Origin: Pseudomonas mandelii
Lineage (GTDB): Bacteria; Pseudomonadota; Gammaproteobacteria; Pseudomonadales; Pseudomonadaceae
Direction of reading: 5' to 3'
Length of the DNA stretch: 64,000 nucleotides
Assembly (NCBI RefSeq): GCF_024138395.1
Contig: NZ_JAMYDU010000014.1
Coordinates: 62,001-126,000 of the forward strand
This document shows, piece by piece, positions 33,828-42,610 of the stretch (position 1 is the first letter of the stretch; each line of letters starts with the position of its first letter). The position numbers were made by a program, and so were the translations under genes. The notes beneath the pieces are model-generated. The model ran no database searches. It saw only the letters and a list, made by a program, of their open reading frames with translations, and was not told where the DNA came from.

Positions 33828-34016
33828 TGTGGCGAGGGAGCTTGCTCCCGCTGGGTGTAGCAGCTGGCGAAGCCTGCGTTCGGCTGCGAAGCAGTCGCAA
33901 ATCCGGCTGGCACGGTCCGCCTGACACACCGCAATCTCTGATTTTACGACTGCTGCGCAGCCGAACGCAGGCTTCGCCAGCTGCTACACCCAACGGGGGC
34001 AAGCTCCCTCGCCACA
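33828..34016. repeat. Composite inverted repeat with 70-bp arms
   Basis: Left arm 33828-33897 and right arm 33947-34016 match at 67 of 70 positions. Each arm joins a GTGGCGAGGGAGCTTGCTCCC REP to a second module (TAGCAGCTGGCGAAGCCTGC and on). The 49-nt centre is not symmetric. Lies between two convergently unrelated reverse-strand genes. Confidence 0.95.
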
Positions 34017-34037
34017 AAAGCCCCGCTGCCACAGAGG

Positions 34038-34556
34038 TCAGGCCAGGAGTTTTTGCAGTTGTGCGGTGGTATCCACCGCGCCCATGGTTTTGGCTGCGTC
34101 CAGCGCGGATACGCCGTTGGCATCCTTGGCTTTCGGATCGGCGCCTTTGCTGATCAGGTAGTCGACGATTTCGACGCGGTTGAACATCGCCGCCATCATC
34201 AGCGCAGTGCGACCGTCGAAGGACGAACCTTCCACTTGCGCGCCACCTTCCACCAACGCCTTGACCACCGCCAGATCACCCTTGAACGCCGCGCCGGCAA
34301 TCGGGCTCTGGCCGTTGTCATTGCGGATTTCAGGATCAGCCTTGTGCTCGAGCAACACTTTTACCGTCTCGACATGGCCGTGGTACGCGGCGAGCATCAG
34401 CAAGGTGTCGCCCTTGTGGTTGCGCAGGTTCGGCGGCAAGCCCTTGGTCAGCAGCGCAGCCATCATGGCCGCATCGCCCTCGCGCGCTTTGTTGAACACC
34501 TGTTCGGCAAATTCAGCAGCCTCTTCGGGCGTCATCTGGCGGCTTTTGTCTGACAT
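34038..34556 (-). CDS. Ankyrin-repeat protein
   Basis: 172 residues from the ATG at 34554-34556 (GGAG upstream); an earlier in-frame ATG at 34568 is less well supported. After a short helical head, four ankyrin repeats are visible (KGDTLLMLAAYHGHVETVKVLL; NGQSPIAGAAFKGDLAVVKAL; DGRTALMMAAMFNRVEIVDYL; NGVSALDAAKTMGA). Protein-protein adaptor, cytoplasmic; partner unknown. Similar small ankyrin proteins accompany catalases in pseudomonads, but no such gene is here. Confidence 0.9.
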   Translation of the reverse strand: MSDKSRQMTPEEAAEFAEQVFNKAREGDAAMMAALLTKGLPPNLRNHKGDTLLMLAAYHGHVETVKVLLEHKADPEIRNDNGQSPIAGAAFKGDLAVVKALVEGGAQVEGSSFDGRTALMMAAMFNRVEIVDYLISKGADPKAKDANGVSALDAAKTMGAVDTTAQLQKLLA

Positions 34557-34668
34557 TGGGGACTCCACATTCGGTCAATCGGAAAGCCGATAGTTTCCCG
34601 AGCAGTCCTGCACCTGTCACTTGTTTTTTCTCATGGAGGGCCATAGCCACATTTAATAAGAGCCACAT

Positions 34669-36507
34669 TCAATAGCGGTACCTGCCACAGTGAATATCCG
34701 CCAGCACCTGCTCGGTGACTTGCACGTAAGTCTCGGTACCCGGCAGCCAGGCGTAGATAGGGTCATCGCCGGTCTTGTCAGGGTCGAAGGCTTCATCCTT
34801 GAGCCGGGTCTTCTGGTATTTGAAGGTTCCGGTGGTCTCCATTTTCACTTTGACCCGAAGGAAAAGTGGCACCGCATAGGCGGGCATTTGCTGCCTGGCG
34901 AACGCCAGCAACTCGCTGAAATCCAGGGTCGCCAGGGATTCGGCCGGCGTGATTGCCGCCATCCCTGCCCGCCCGTTGGTGTTGTGGATCTCCACCCCAT
35001 AGGCCACCGCTTCGGCGATCTGCGGGTGTTGCAGGAGGATGTTTTCGACCTCGGTGGTGGAGACGTTTTCGCCCTTCCAGCGGTAGGTGTCGCCCAAGCG
35101 ATCCACAAACTGCGCGTGGCCAAAACCGATGTTGCGCAGCAGGTCACCGGTATTGAAGTAACGGTCGCCCTGTTTGAATACGTCGTGGAGTACGACTTTG
35201 GCGGTCTTCTGCGGATCGGTGTAGCCGTCCAGCGGTGCCTTGTCGTCGATTCTCGCCAACAACAATCCCTGCTCGCCTTTGGCCACTTTGCGCATGAAGC
35301 CCTTGGCATCACGGGTGGGGGCACCGCTGTCGTGGTCGTACGCCACCAGTTCCCAGGACATCAGGGAGAAACCGATGGTGTTGTCGAAGTTGAGGATGTT
35401 GGTGAAGCCGATATTGCCGTCGCTGGCGGCGTACAGCTCGCAGATATGGTCAACGGCGAAACGCGTTTTGAACTCGCTCCACGCGCCGGGGCGCAGACCA
35501 TTGCCGATCATCTTCGTCACGCTGTGCTGACTGTCATAGATGCTGCGCGGTTGATCCACCAGGTAGCGGCACAATTCGCCGACGTAACCGAGGGTGGTCG
35601 CCCGGTATTTGCGCACGTCATTCCAGAACTGGCTGGCGCTGAACTTGCGGCGGATGGCAAACCCCGACGCCCCGCTGATTGCCGAGCCCCAGCACACGCA
35701 GAGCCCGGTGGCGTGGTACAGCGGCAAAGTGCAATAAACAACGTCCTGCGGCTGCATATCAAGAGCGATCAGCCCGAAACTGGCGGAGCTGCGCATCCAG
35801 CGGCCGTGCTTGAACACCCCGGCCTTGGGCAACCCGGTGGTGCCCGAGGTGTAAATGTAGAAACAAGGGTCGTCAAGAAAAACCTGCTGGCTGCTGACGG
35901 GGTTATCGCTGCACGCTTGGGCGCTAGCCGTCATCAGGTTAACGAAGCCATCGGGCGAAATGCCCGGATCGCGATAAGTGTCTTGATCGGCGACAAACCA
36001 GGTGCGCGCCGCGTCGATGGACACCCGCTCGCGGACTGCATTAAAGGCTGAAACCAGCTCTTCTCCGACCACGATCGCCACGGGCGCCACCAGGTTCAGG
36101 CTATGGGCCAGGGTATCGCGGGTCTGGGAGGTATTGAGCAACGCGCTGATCGCACCGACCTTGGCCATCGCCAATATCGTCACCAGCAGCTCTGGACGAT
36201 TTTCGATAAAAACCGCCACCACATCGCCCTTGCCGATGCCTTGGGCGATCAGGTGATGGGCAATACGATTGGCCCACTGATTGACTTGCGCATAAGTGAG
36301 CGCCACTTCGCCCTGCAGCAAGGCCGGGCCATCGGGATTGCGCAATGTTGCCTGCTCGAAGCTCCAGCCGAGACCACACGGTTGGGTCGGGTCCTTGACG
36401 TTGGCGGCTTTCATGCCCTTCACCACGCGGGGAATGGCTTTGGCAATGGAAGGCAGCTTGCGGAGCATCATGCCCCAGGTAATCGTGTCGTTCAGCGTGC
36501 GGCTCAT
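34669..36507 (-). CDS. Long-chain acyl-CoA synthetase (very-long-chain/FATP-like)
   Basis: 612 residues, AMP-forming adenylate superfamily. P-loop-like YTSGTTGLPKAGV near residue 222, a central segment with YHATGLCVCWG, GNGLRP and ELYAASDGNIGF, then YFNTGDLLRNIGFG and the RYKWKGENVSTTEVEN-type hinge and C-terminal Lys-bearing FKYQKTRLKD. Activates fatty acids to acyl-CoA. The C-terminal pattern resembles the FATP/VLACS branch rather than FadD1/2. Monocistronic. Confidence 0.9.
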   Translation of the reverse strand: MSRTLNDTITWGMMLRKLPSIAKAIPRVVKGMKAANVKDPTQPCGLGWSFEQATLRNPDGPALLQGEVALTYAQVNQWANRIAHHLIAQGIGKGDVVAVFIENRPELLVTILAMAKVGAISALLNTSQTRDTLAHSLNLVAPVAIVVGEELVSAFNAVRERVSIDAARTWFVADQDTYRDPGISPDGFVNLMTASAQACSDNPVSSQQVFLDDPCFYIYTSGTTGLPKAGVFKHGRWMRSSASFGLIALDMQPQDVVYCTLPLYHATGLCVCWGSAISGASGFAIRRKFSASQFWNDVRKYRATTLGYVGELCRYLVDQPRSIYDSQHSVTKMIGNGLRPGAWSEFKTRFAVDHICELYAASDGNIGFTNILNFDNTIGFSLMSWELVAYDHDSGAPTRDAKGFMRKVAKGEQGLLLARIDDKAPLDGYTDPQKTAKVVLHDVFKQGDRYFNTGDLLRNIGFGHAQFVDRLGDTYRWKGENVSTTEVENILLQHPQIAEAVAYGVEIHNTNGRAGMAAITPAESLATLDFSELLAFARQQMPAYAVPLFLRVKVKMETTGTFKYQKTRLKDEAFDPDKTGDDPIYAWLPGTETYVQVTEQVLADIHCGRYRY

Positions 36508-36862
36508 TGATGCTCCCGTTCGATCTTCTTATTGTCGGGTGGCGTTGATTTAGGCCGAAAATACGTCAGTGGTTCTTGAGCTGTACACGCGGTTTTTGAA
36601 ATGTTTTGTATCCGCGAACCCAAGCGTTCGGACCAGAGATCGAAAAGCGGAGCCCTGGCGTTGTGATTGGTTCCATCAAATCGCGGCCGACCACGCAAAA
36701 TGCAGGATGCACGATGACCATTCATGCAGATTGCACGAAAGCATAGAGACACTAATATTCTAACTTATTGATTTATAGGTATTTTTTAAAAATCGGGTGC
36801 TGGCACAATCACTGCAACTACCTCTCCATGTTGCCCTTCAAGCACAAACGGAGCTGATAGAC
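36508..36862. other. Intergenic region with a sigma-54-like promoter
   Basis: 355 nt without a gene. The right end is AT-rich and contains a -24/-12 element at 36801-36816; the left end is the leader of the reverse-strand acyl-CoA synthetase. Confidence 0.6.
36801..36816 (+). promoter_or_regulatory. Sigma-54 (RpoN) promoter candidate
   Basis: TGGCACAATCACTGCA has the GG-N10-GC spacing of a -24/-12 promoter, with the -24 half (TGGCAC) perfect and the -12 half one base off TTGCA. It is 47 nt upstream of the DUF3509 start codon. An upstream AT-rich stretch could be the IHF or activator site. Confidence 0.6.
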
Positions 36863-37141
36863 ATGAGCCTGATTCAGGAAAAATTTTCGTCGCTATTCTC
36901 CAACTTCGAAGTGACCACCCAGCCACGTCCTGACGGCGGCATTCTGCTGACCCTGCGCAGTACGGACGGCAAAGTCTTCAAACGTTCGATTTCCTACCAG
37001 CAATTGCATGCCGGCGATCAGCTGTCGTGGGTGATCAGCGCGATTCGTCGTGACGTCGCCGAACAGGCCAGCGAACTGCCGCAGATCTCCATGCTGCAAA
37101 GCCAGCAACGGTTCGCCTTGCCGACCTATCACTCGGTTTAA
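36863..37141 (+). CDS. DUF3509 family protein
   Basis: 92 residues from the ATG at 36863 (GGAG upstream). The sequence (MSLIQEKFSSLFSNFEVTTQ, LTLRSTDGKVFKRSISYQQL) matches the pseudomonad-restricted DUF3509 family as I recall it. No signal peptide; cytoplasmic. The candidate sigma-54 promoter suggests control by nitrogen or another RpoN activator. Function unknown. Confidence 0.8.
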   Translation: MSLIQEKFSSLFSNFEVTTQPRPDGGILLTLRSTDGKVFKRSISYQQLHAGDQLSWVISAIRRDVAEQASELPQISMLQSQQRFALPTYHSV

Positions 37142-37178
37142 ATCCTGCGGTTGTATAAATAAACGCGCTACAAACAAA

Positions 37179-37215
37179 CAGGCCGTGAAAGCTTTCGCTT
37201 CACGGCCTGAGTTGT
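37179..37215 (+). terminator. Hairpin after the DUF3509 gene
   Basis: CAGGCCGTGAA (37179-37189) pairs with TTCACGGCCTG (37199-37209), followed by AGTTGTTT. A likely terminator with a weak T tract. Confidence 0.65.
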
Positions 37216-37235
37216 TTCTGCGGTTACGCAAATCC

Positions 37236-37330
37236 CTGTAGGAGCAGAGCTTGCTCGCGAAGGCGGCGGGTCAGTCAACATTAATGTCGCCTGACCCACC
37301 GCTTTCGCGAGCAAGCTCTGCTCCTACAGG
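37236..37330. repeat. REP inverted pair (GCAGAGCTTGCTCGCGAA variant)
   Basis: Arms CTGTAGGAGCAGAGCTTGCT and its complement at the right end, with extended spacer symmetry (GGCGGGTCAG/CTGACCCACC). Sits between the convergent DUF3509 gene and the mtnC remnant. Confidence 0.9.
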
Positions 37331-37342
37331 TTATGTGGTGGT

Positions 37343-37498
37343 TTATAGGGCAGAAGGATTGATTCTGGCAAAGCTGTCGACGGTCACATGCCCTCCCAGT
37401 TCCCCGCCCTCACGGGCCAGGCCACAGGTTGCCATCCCGGCGGTACGCGCCGCGTCCAGTTCCTGAACGATGTCGGACAGAAAAAAATCGTCATCGAC
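37343..37498 (-). pseudogene. mtnC: mtnC remnant (C-terminal 50 codons only)
   Basis: Immediately after the mtnD stop codon, in the same frame, reads V-D-D-D-FFLSDIVQELDAAR, then TAGMATCGLAREGGELGG and SFARINPSAL-stop. This is the C-terminus of enolase-phosphatase E1 (HAD motif FLSDxVQELDAA, TCGLAREGG). The roughly 175-180 preceding residues, including the nucleophile Asp domain, are absent. The likely original ATG (within GTCGATG) survives but is out of frame with the remnant. The gene is non-functional as enolase-phosphatase. Confidence 0.85.
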
Positions 37499-38044
37499 TC
37501 AGTCCTCGAGACGCGGAAAGCGGCTGGCGATGTCATCACCGGTGAAACTGGCCACCCAGCCTTCGGGGTTGTTGAACAGTCGAATTGCGACGAAGTGCGG
37601 GTGCTCGCCCATTTCGAACCAGTGCTTTGTGCCGGCCGGCACCGAGATCAGGTCGTTTTTCTCGCAGAGCACGGCGTAGACGTAATCGCCGATGTGCAGG
37701 GTGAACAAGCCACGGCCGGCGACGAAAAATCGTACTTCGTCTTCGCCATGGCGGTGCTCATCGAGAAACTTGGCGCGCAGTTCGGCTTTTTGCGGGTGAT
37801 CGCTGGTCAGGCTGATCACGTCGACGGTGATGTAACCGCGCTCGGTCATCAGCTTGTCGATTTGCTCCTGATACGCGGCGATCACTTCTTCCTGGCTGGC
37901 GCCGGGCTGGATTTTCGCCGTGGCTTGCCAACGGTCGAAGCGCACGCCCTGTTCGGCCAGGGTCGAGGCGATGTCTTCGAGGTGGGTCAACACTTTGTTC
38001 GGCAGGTCGGGGCTGCTGACGTGGTAAACGGACAGGCTGCTCAT
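37499..38044 (-). CDS. mtnD: Acireductone dioxygenase
   Basis: 181 residues, full length. The metal ligands are all present: His97, His99, Glu103 (EHRHGEDEVRFF) and His141 (GTKHWFEMGEHPH). It converts acireductone plus O2 to the keto acid of methionine and formate (Fe form) or a dead-end product (Ni form). It lies between gutted mtnB and mtnC, so it has no locally supplied substrate. TAAGGAG precedes the ATG. Confidence 0.95.
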   Translation of the reverse strand: MSSLSVYHVSSPDLPNKVLTHLEDIASTLAEQGVRFDRWQATAKIQPGASQEEVIAAYQEQIDKLMTERGYITVDVISLTSDHPQKAELRAKFLDEHRHGEDEVRFFVAGRGLFTLHIGDYVYAVLCEKNDLISVPAGTKHWFEMGEHPHFVAIRLFNNPEGWVASFTGDDIASRFPRLED

Positions 38045-38064
38045 CGGGGCAACTCCTTAACGGT

Positions 38065-38228
38065 TCATGTTTTATGGTTCGAGAGCGAGCGCGTCTTCAA
38101 CTCGCACTCGAACAAAAATTCAAAGGCCTCGATCTGCCGCAGCGCGTCGCTCATGCGCGCGCCCCACCATACAGAAAACGCCCGGCGCCGATGATTTCCT
38201 GGGCGAGGTGTCCACGGGTAAGGCTCAT
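38065..38228 (-). pseudogene. mtnB: mtnB with a large internal deletion
   Basis: The ATG at 38226-38228 overlaps the MFS stop (ATGA) and gives MSLTRGHLAQEIIGAGRFLYG, the authentic N-terminus of methylthioribulose-1-phosphate dehydratase. Directly after it, and in a different frame, comes the authentic C-terminus WGARMSDALRQIEAFEF and on to SNHKT-stop. About 150 residues in between, including the zinc-binding aldolase-type core, are missing. As is, the frame from the ATG stops after 25 codons. Non-functional. Confidence 0.9.
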
Positions 38229-39370
38229 GGCCTGTCCTCTTGCATACGTGTGGCAATGATAACGGCAGCGGCGAAGGCGGCGAGACTGGCGATACTAAAG
38301 GTCCATGTGGCGCCGAGGGCATTCCAGCTGTAGCCGGAATACAACGCACCCAGCGCGCCGCCGGTGCCGGCCAGCGCGGCATACAACGCCTGGCCCTGCC
38401 CCTGCTGACGCGCGCCGAAGCTACGTTGCACGAAATGGATGGCAGCCGCGTGAAAGCTGCCGAACGTGGCGGCGTGCAGCACTTGGGCGAACAGCAGCAC
38501 CCAGAGGAATTCGGCAAACGAACCGAGCAACAACCAACGCAAAGCCGCCAGCAGGAAACTCGCCAGCAACACCCGGCGCACCGAGAAGCGCGCGAGGATC
38601 TTGCTCATGACCAGAAACACCAAGACTTCGGCGACCACCCCGACCGCCCAGAGCATGCCGATCAGCCCACGACTGTAACCGAGTCGCTCAAGGTGCAAGG
38701 TCAGAAAGGTGTAATACGGCCCGTGACTCATCTGCATCAGCGCCACGCAGCCGTAGAACGCCAACACCCCGGGGTTGCGCAATTGCTGGAGGAATCCCTC
38801 CCCCGCCAACCGTTCACCCTGAATCGGCTGCGCGTTAGGCACCCATAAACTGCTGACGACGATCCCGGCCATGATCAGCACCAGCGTGACCGGATAGATG
38901 TCGAGGCTGAGCCATTCGAACATCCGACCGAGCGCAACGACGGTGATGATGAAACCGATGGAACCCCACAGGCGAATCTGACTGTAGCGAGACGTCTGGC
39001 CGTTCAAGTGCGCCAGGGTGATGACTTCGAACTGCGGCAACACCGCGTGCCAGAAGAACGCGTGCAAGGCCATGACCATCGCCAGCCACGCGTAGCTTTT
39101 GCTGACGAAAATCAGTGAGAAGGTCAGCAGCGTACAGACCGCGCCGAACCGCACGATGGCCAGCCGTTGCCCGGTGTAGTCACCGAGCCAGCCCCAGATG
39201 TTCGGCGCCACGCAGCGCATCAGCATCGGGATCGCCACCAGTTCGCCAATGCGCGCACTGGAAAAGCCCAGGTGATCGAAGTACAGCGCCAGAAACGGCG
39301 CCGTCGAACCGAGCAAAGCGAAATAGAACAGATAGAAACTGGAAAGCCGCCAGTACGGAAGCGCCGCCAA
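38225..39370 (-). CDS. MFS transporter, HcaT/phenylpropionate-permease-like
   Basis: 381 residues with about 12 membrane helices. Starts WRLSSFYLFYFALLGSTAPF and contains GWLGDYTGQRLAIVRFG (loop 2-3 signature) and RLWGSIGFI near residue 135, features of the LacY-like HcaT group. Its stop codon overlaps the mtnB start, so transporter and mtn genes were one operon. Located between aroC and mtnBDC in other pseudomonads as well. The substrate is unproven. Confidence 0.88.
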   Translation of the reverse strand: MAALPYWRLSSFYLFYFALLGSTAPFLALYFDHLGFSSARIGELVAIPMLMRCVAPNIWGWLGDYTGQRLAIVRFGAVCTLLTFSLIFVSKSYAWLAMVMALHAFFWHAVLPQFEVITLAHLNGQTSRYSQIRLWGSIGFIITVVALGRMFEWLSLDIYPVTLVLIMAGIVVSSLWVPNAQPIQGERLAGEGFLQQLRNPGVLAFYGCVALMQMSHGPYYTFLTLHLERLGYSRGLIGMLWAVGVVAEVLVFLVMSKILARFSVRRVLLASFLLAALRWLLLGSFAEFLWVLLFAQVLHAATFGSFHAAAIHFVQRSFGARQQGQGQALYAALAGTGGALGALYSGYSWNALGATWTFSIASLAAFAAAVIIATRMQEDRP

Positions 39371-39404
39371 CGTCGTCAGACCCCGGCGGCCATAAGGTCT
39401 GCCA

Positions 39405-40496
39405 TTAAAGCTGACCCAGCACCGGAGTGCTCACGCGCACATCGACGTTCTGCCCGCGGTGACGCAGCAGGTGATCCATCAGCACGATGGCCATCATCGC
39501 TTCGGCAATCGGCGTGGCGCGGATGCCGACGCATGGGTCGTGACGGCCCTTGGTGACGACCTCAACCGGGTTGCCATGGATGTCGATGGAACGGCCCGGC
39601 GTGGTGATGCTCGAGGTTGGCTTGAGTGCCAGATGCGCAACGATCGGCTGACCGGACGAGATGCCACCCAAAATGCCGCCGGCATTGTTGCTGAGGAAAC
39701 CTTCCGGGGTCATTTCATCACGGTGTTCGGTGCCGCGCTGGGCGATGCTGGCAAACCCGGCACCGATTTCCACGCCTTTGACCGCGTTGATGCTCATCAG
39801 CGCGTGGGCCAGTTCTGCATCGAGGCGGTCGAAGATTGGCTCGCCGAGGCCCGGCATCACGCCTTCGGCGACCACGGTAATCTTTGCGCCGACCGAATCC
39901 TGGTCGCGACGCAACTGATCCATATAGGCTTCCAGCTCCGGCACTTTGTCCGGGTCGGGGCTGAAGAAAGCGTTCTCTTCCACCGAATCCCAGGTCTTGA
40001 ACGGAATTTCGATCGGGCCGAGCTGGCTCATGTAACCGCGAATGACGATGCCCTGTGTGGCCAGGTACTTTTTCGCAATCGCACCGGCCGCCACGCGCAT
40101 GGCGGTTTCACGGGCCGAACTGCGACCGCCGCCGCGGTAATCGCGCTCGCCGTATTTGTGGTGGTAGGTGTAGTCGGCGTGGGCCGGGCGGAACAGATCC
40201 TTGATCGCCGAATAGTCCTTGGACTTCTGGTCGGTATTGCGGATCAACAGACCGATGGCGCATCCGGTGGTGCGGCCTTCGAACACGCCGCTGAGGATTT
40301 CGACTTCGTCGGCTTCCTGGCGCTGGGTGGTGTGGCGGCTGGTGCCGGGCTTGCGGCGGTCCAGGTCGCGCTGCAGATCCTCAAGGGAAATCTCCAGGCC
40401 CGGCGGGCAGCCATCGACAATGGCGACCAACGCCGGACCATGGCTTTCGCCCGCGGTGGTGACAGTGAACAGCTTGCCGTAGGTATTGCCGGACAT
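39405..40496 (-). CDS. aroC: Chorismate synthase
   Basis: 363 residues. The three family signatures are visible: GESHGPALVAIVDGCPPGL (residues 16-34), RGGGRSSARETAMRVAAGAIAKKYL (about 122-146) and the C-terminal RHDPCVGIRATPIAEAM. Uses reduced FMN to convert EPSP to chorismate in the shikimate pathway. Upstream in the same transcription direction as the MFS/mtn genes (34-nt gap), so read-through is likely. Confidence 0.97.
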   Translation of the reverse strand: MSGNTYGKLFTVTTAGESHGPALVAIVDGCPPGLEISLEDLQRDLDRRKPGTSRHTTQRQEADEVEILSGVFEGRTTGCAIGLLIRNTDQKSKDYSAIKDLFRPAHADYTYHHKYGERDYRGGGRSSARETAMRVAAGAIAKKYLATQGIVIRGYMSQLGPIEIPFKTWDSVEENAFFSPDPDKVPELEAYMDQLRRDQDSVGAKITVVAEGVMPGLGEPIFDRLDAELAHALMSINAVKGVEIGAGFASIAQRGTEHRDEMTPEGFLSNNAGGILGGISSGQPIVAHLALKPTSSITTPGRSIDIHGNPVEVVTKGRHDPCVGIRATPIAEAMMAIVLMDHLLRHRGQNVDVRVSTPVLGQL

Positions 40497-40639
40497 GCGG
40501 GACGCTCCGTGAAATCGACACTAAAATACGTAATGCGCGCCAGTATACGCAGGCTACCCGACTAGTTCATCCTCGAACCTTATGCTCGAACCTTATGGCC
40601 GCCTGCGAGTCCAACCGGCACCGAGTGGATGATGGCGTG

Positions 40640-41593
40640 ATGATGCTGCGAGTTCTAGCCTTGAGCCTTACCTTGTTTACCGGCTTTGCACAGGCCACTG
40701 TCCTGCAACGCCCGATCACTTTGGACACGGGCAGCGGCGAGCTTTTCGGCTCGCTTTTGCTGCCCAAGTCCGACACGCCTGTACCGGTTGTCCTGATCAT
40801 TTCCGGCTCCGGCCCTACGGATCGTGACGGAAACAACCCCGACGGCGGACGCAACGACAGCCTCAAACGGCTGGCCTGGGTACTGGCCAAACACAACATC
40901 GCCAGCGTGCGTTACGACAAGCGCGGCGTGGCGGCGAGCCTGGCTGCGACTCCGGACGAACGCAATCTCTCGGTGGAGGCCTATGTGGCCGACGCCGAAG
41001 CCTGGGGCCACAAGCTCAAAGCCGATCCGCGCTTTGGCAAATTGATTTTGCTGGGTCACAGCGAAGGGGCCTTGATCGCCAGCCTGGCGGCGCCAAACGT
41101 CGATGCCGGGGCGGTGATTTCCATGTCCGGCAGTGCCCGGCCGATCGATCAAGTCCTGCGCCAGCAACTGAGCAATCGCCTGCCGCCTCCGTTGATGCTG
41201 CGCAGCAATGAACTGCTCGACAGCCTCAAGGCCGGCCACACCGACGACAACGTACCACCTCAATTGCAGGTGATTTTCCGCCCCAGCGTGCAGCCGTATC
41301 TGATTTCGCTGTTCCGCCAGGACCCGGCGGCCGCTTTCGCCAAGCTGAAGATGCCGGCCCTGATCATCCAGGGCAGCAACGACATCCAGGTCGGTATCGA
41401 TGATGCCAGGATGCTGAAAGCCGCCAAACCGGACGCCGAACTGGCGCTGATCGAAGGCATGAACCACGTGATGCGCATCGTGCCCAATGACGTGAAGCGG
41501 CAATTGGCCTCCTATAAAGATCCGCAATTACCGCTAGCGGCCGAACTCGGTGCGCGAATCCTCGGGTTTATTGACGGACTTCGCTCCAGTTAA
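40640..41593 (+). CDS. Exported alpha/beta-hydrolase
   Basis: 317 residues from the ATG at 40640 (the next ATG, 40643, is equally possible). Signal peptide ending in FAQA. Alpha/beta-hydrolase fold with the nucleophile elbow LLGHSEGALIA (Ser in GHSEG near residue 149) and an oxyanion segment ISGSGPTDRDGNN. The catalytic His is in EGMNHVM near residue 273. Likely a periplasmic esterase or acyl hydrolase; the substrate is not known. Confidence 0.85.
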   Translation: MMLRVLALSLTLFTGFAQATVLQRPITLDTGSGELFGSLLLPKSDTPVPVVLIISGSGPTDRDGNNPDGGRNDSLKRLAWVLAKHNIASVRYDKRGVAASLAATPDERNLSVEAYVADAEAWGHKLKADPRFGKLILLGHSEGALIASLAAPNVDAGAVISMSGSARPIDQVLRQQLSNRLPPPLMLRSNELLDSLKAGHTDDNVPPQLQVIFRPSVQPYLISLFRQDPAAAFAKLKMPALIIQGSNDIQVGIDDARMLKAAKPDAELALIEGMNHVMRIVPNDVKRQLASYKDPQLPLAAELGARILGFIDGLRSS

Positions 41594-41692
41594 GCGCTGT
41601 TTTCCCTCCAGTCCTGAAAAAAACGGCCGATAAGCCTTTGTCGCCAGCGCACTGGCTGGCGGCAAGCAGGGCTTGGACAGGATCTCGCCGTT

Positions 41693-42484
41693 ATGACTGA
41701 TACCCAGACTTCACCCGACACCACCGCTGAAAAAGACGCACCGCCAGCGGTCGAGCTGCCGTGGGCGGACGTCCACGTCGAGCACCACAGAATGCTCCGC
41801 CTGGCGCCGCTGAAAACCGACCGCAACACCGGTGGGCGGCCGTTGCGTTTTGTCGAATTCGGCTATGCCGAACGCAACAGCAAGGAACGCAGCCTGCTGC
41901 GCATGGCCATCAAATTGCCAGGCCAGCGCGTGCGCAAAGAACAGAATCATCTGGATGTGTGGGTCGATCACACGACCAAACGCGTGCATTTCGGGCCGGA
42001 AAGCGGCTTGCAGATCGAGCCGATGAACCGTGGCATCGGGCGTTATATGGCGGCTCAGGGCATTACTTGGGCGAAGAAGAAATGGCCCGCCTACACCGTC
42101 GACGGCACCGACCTGAACAACAAGGATGCGCTGAACGAAGACACTCGCCTGCGCCGCGATCACTTTCTGCGGGTGCATGGTTTTGACGTGGTCTACGCCG
42201 ACGCCCAGCATTTGAAGGGCAGCGTTAAAGAGGTGCTGGTCGGGGATTTGCTCGGGGACTGGAACAGCGAAAAGCTGCAGCAGGTAGAAATCCTCGAAGC
42301 CGCGCAGATGCTCCAGCAAGCCGAGCAGAACCTGGCGGAGCAGGAAGTCAAACTGAAGAAGCACGAAGAAAAGGTCAGCAAGTACAAACGCGAAGACGCC
42401 GGGCTGCGTTTTACCATTACCTGTCTGGTGGCGTTTGCGGTGTTTCAGGCGGGGTTGTTGATCTGGATTGCCACGCATCGGTAA
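41693..42484 (+). CDS. Hypothetical protein with coiled coil and C-terminal TM anchor
   Basis: 263 residues. N-terminal soluble domain (about 30-190), a coiled coil near 200-237 (LQQAEQNLAEQEVKLKKHEEKV) and a C-terminal membrane helix (CLVAFAVFQAGLLIWI). Tail-anchored topology is predicted. The neighbourhood alpha/beta-hydrolase, this gene and prmB is preserved in other pseudomonads. No domain recognised. Confidence 0.78.
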   Translation: MTDTQTSPDTTAEKDAPPAVELPWADVHVEHHRMLRLAPLKTDRNTGGRPLRFVEFGYAERNSKERSLLRMAIKLPGQRVRKEQNHLDVWVDHTTKRVHFGPESGLQIEPMNRGIGRYMAAQGITWAKKKWPAYTVDGTDLNNKDALNEDTRLRRDHFLRVHGFDVVYADAQHLKGSVKEVLVGDLLGDWNSEKLQQVEILEAAQMLQQAEQNLAEQEVKLKKHEEKVSKYKREDAGLRFTITCLVAFAVFQAGLLIWIATHR

Positions 42485-42508
42485 AGATCCGAGACCGCGG
42501 CGCGGCCA

Positions 42509-42598
42509 TTCGCGGGCAAGCCTCGCTCCTACAGGTTTTGTGTCGTGTCCAAATGATGGGCACACACCAAACCTGTAGGAGCGAGGCTTGCCCGCGAA
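42509..42598. repeat. REP inverted pair after the TM-anchored protein
   Basis: Arms TTCGCGGGCAAGCCTCGCTC... and its complement, about 35-nt spacer. It separates two convergent genes (42484 and prmB at 42611). Confidence 0.9.
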
Positions 42599-42610
42599 GG
42601 CTTTCTCAGG

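Noticed and set aside
38065..38517. 150-codon reverse frame spanning the mtnB remnant
   Set aside because: Only its last ~35 codons are real MtnB C-terminus; the rest is the wrong frame of the MFS gene.
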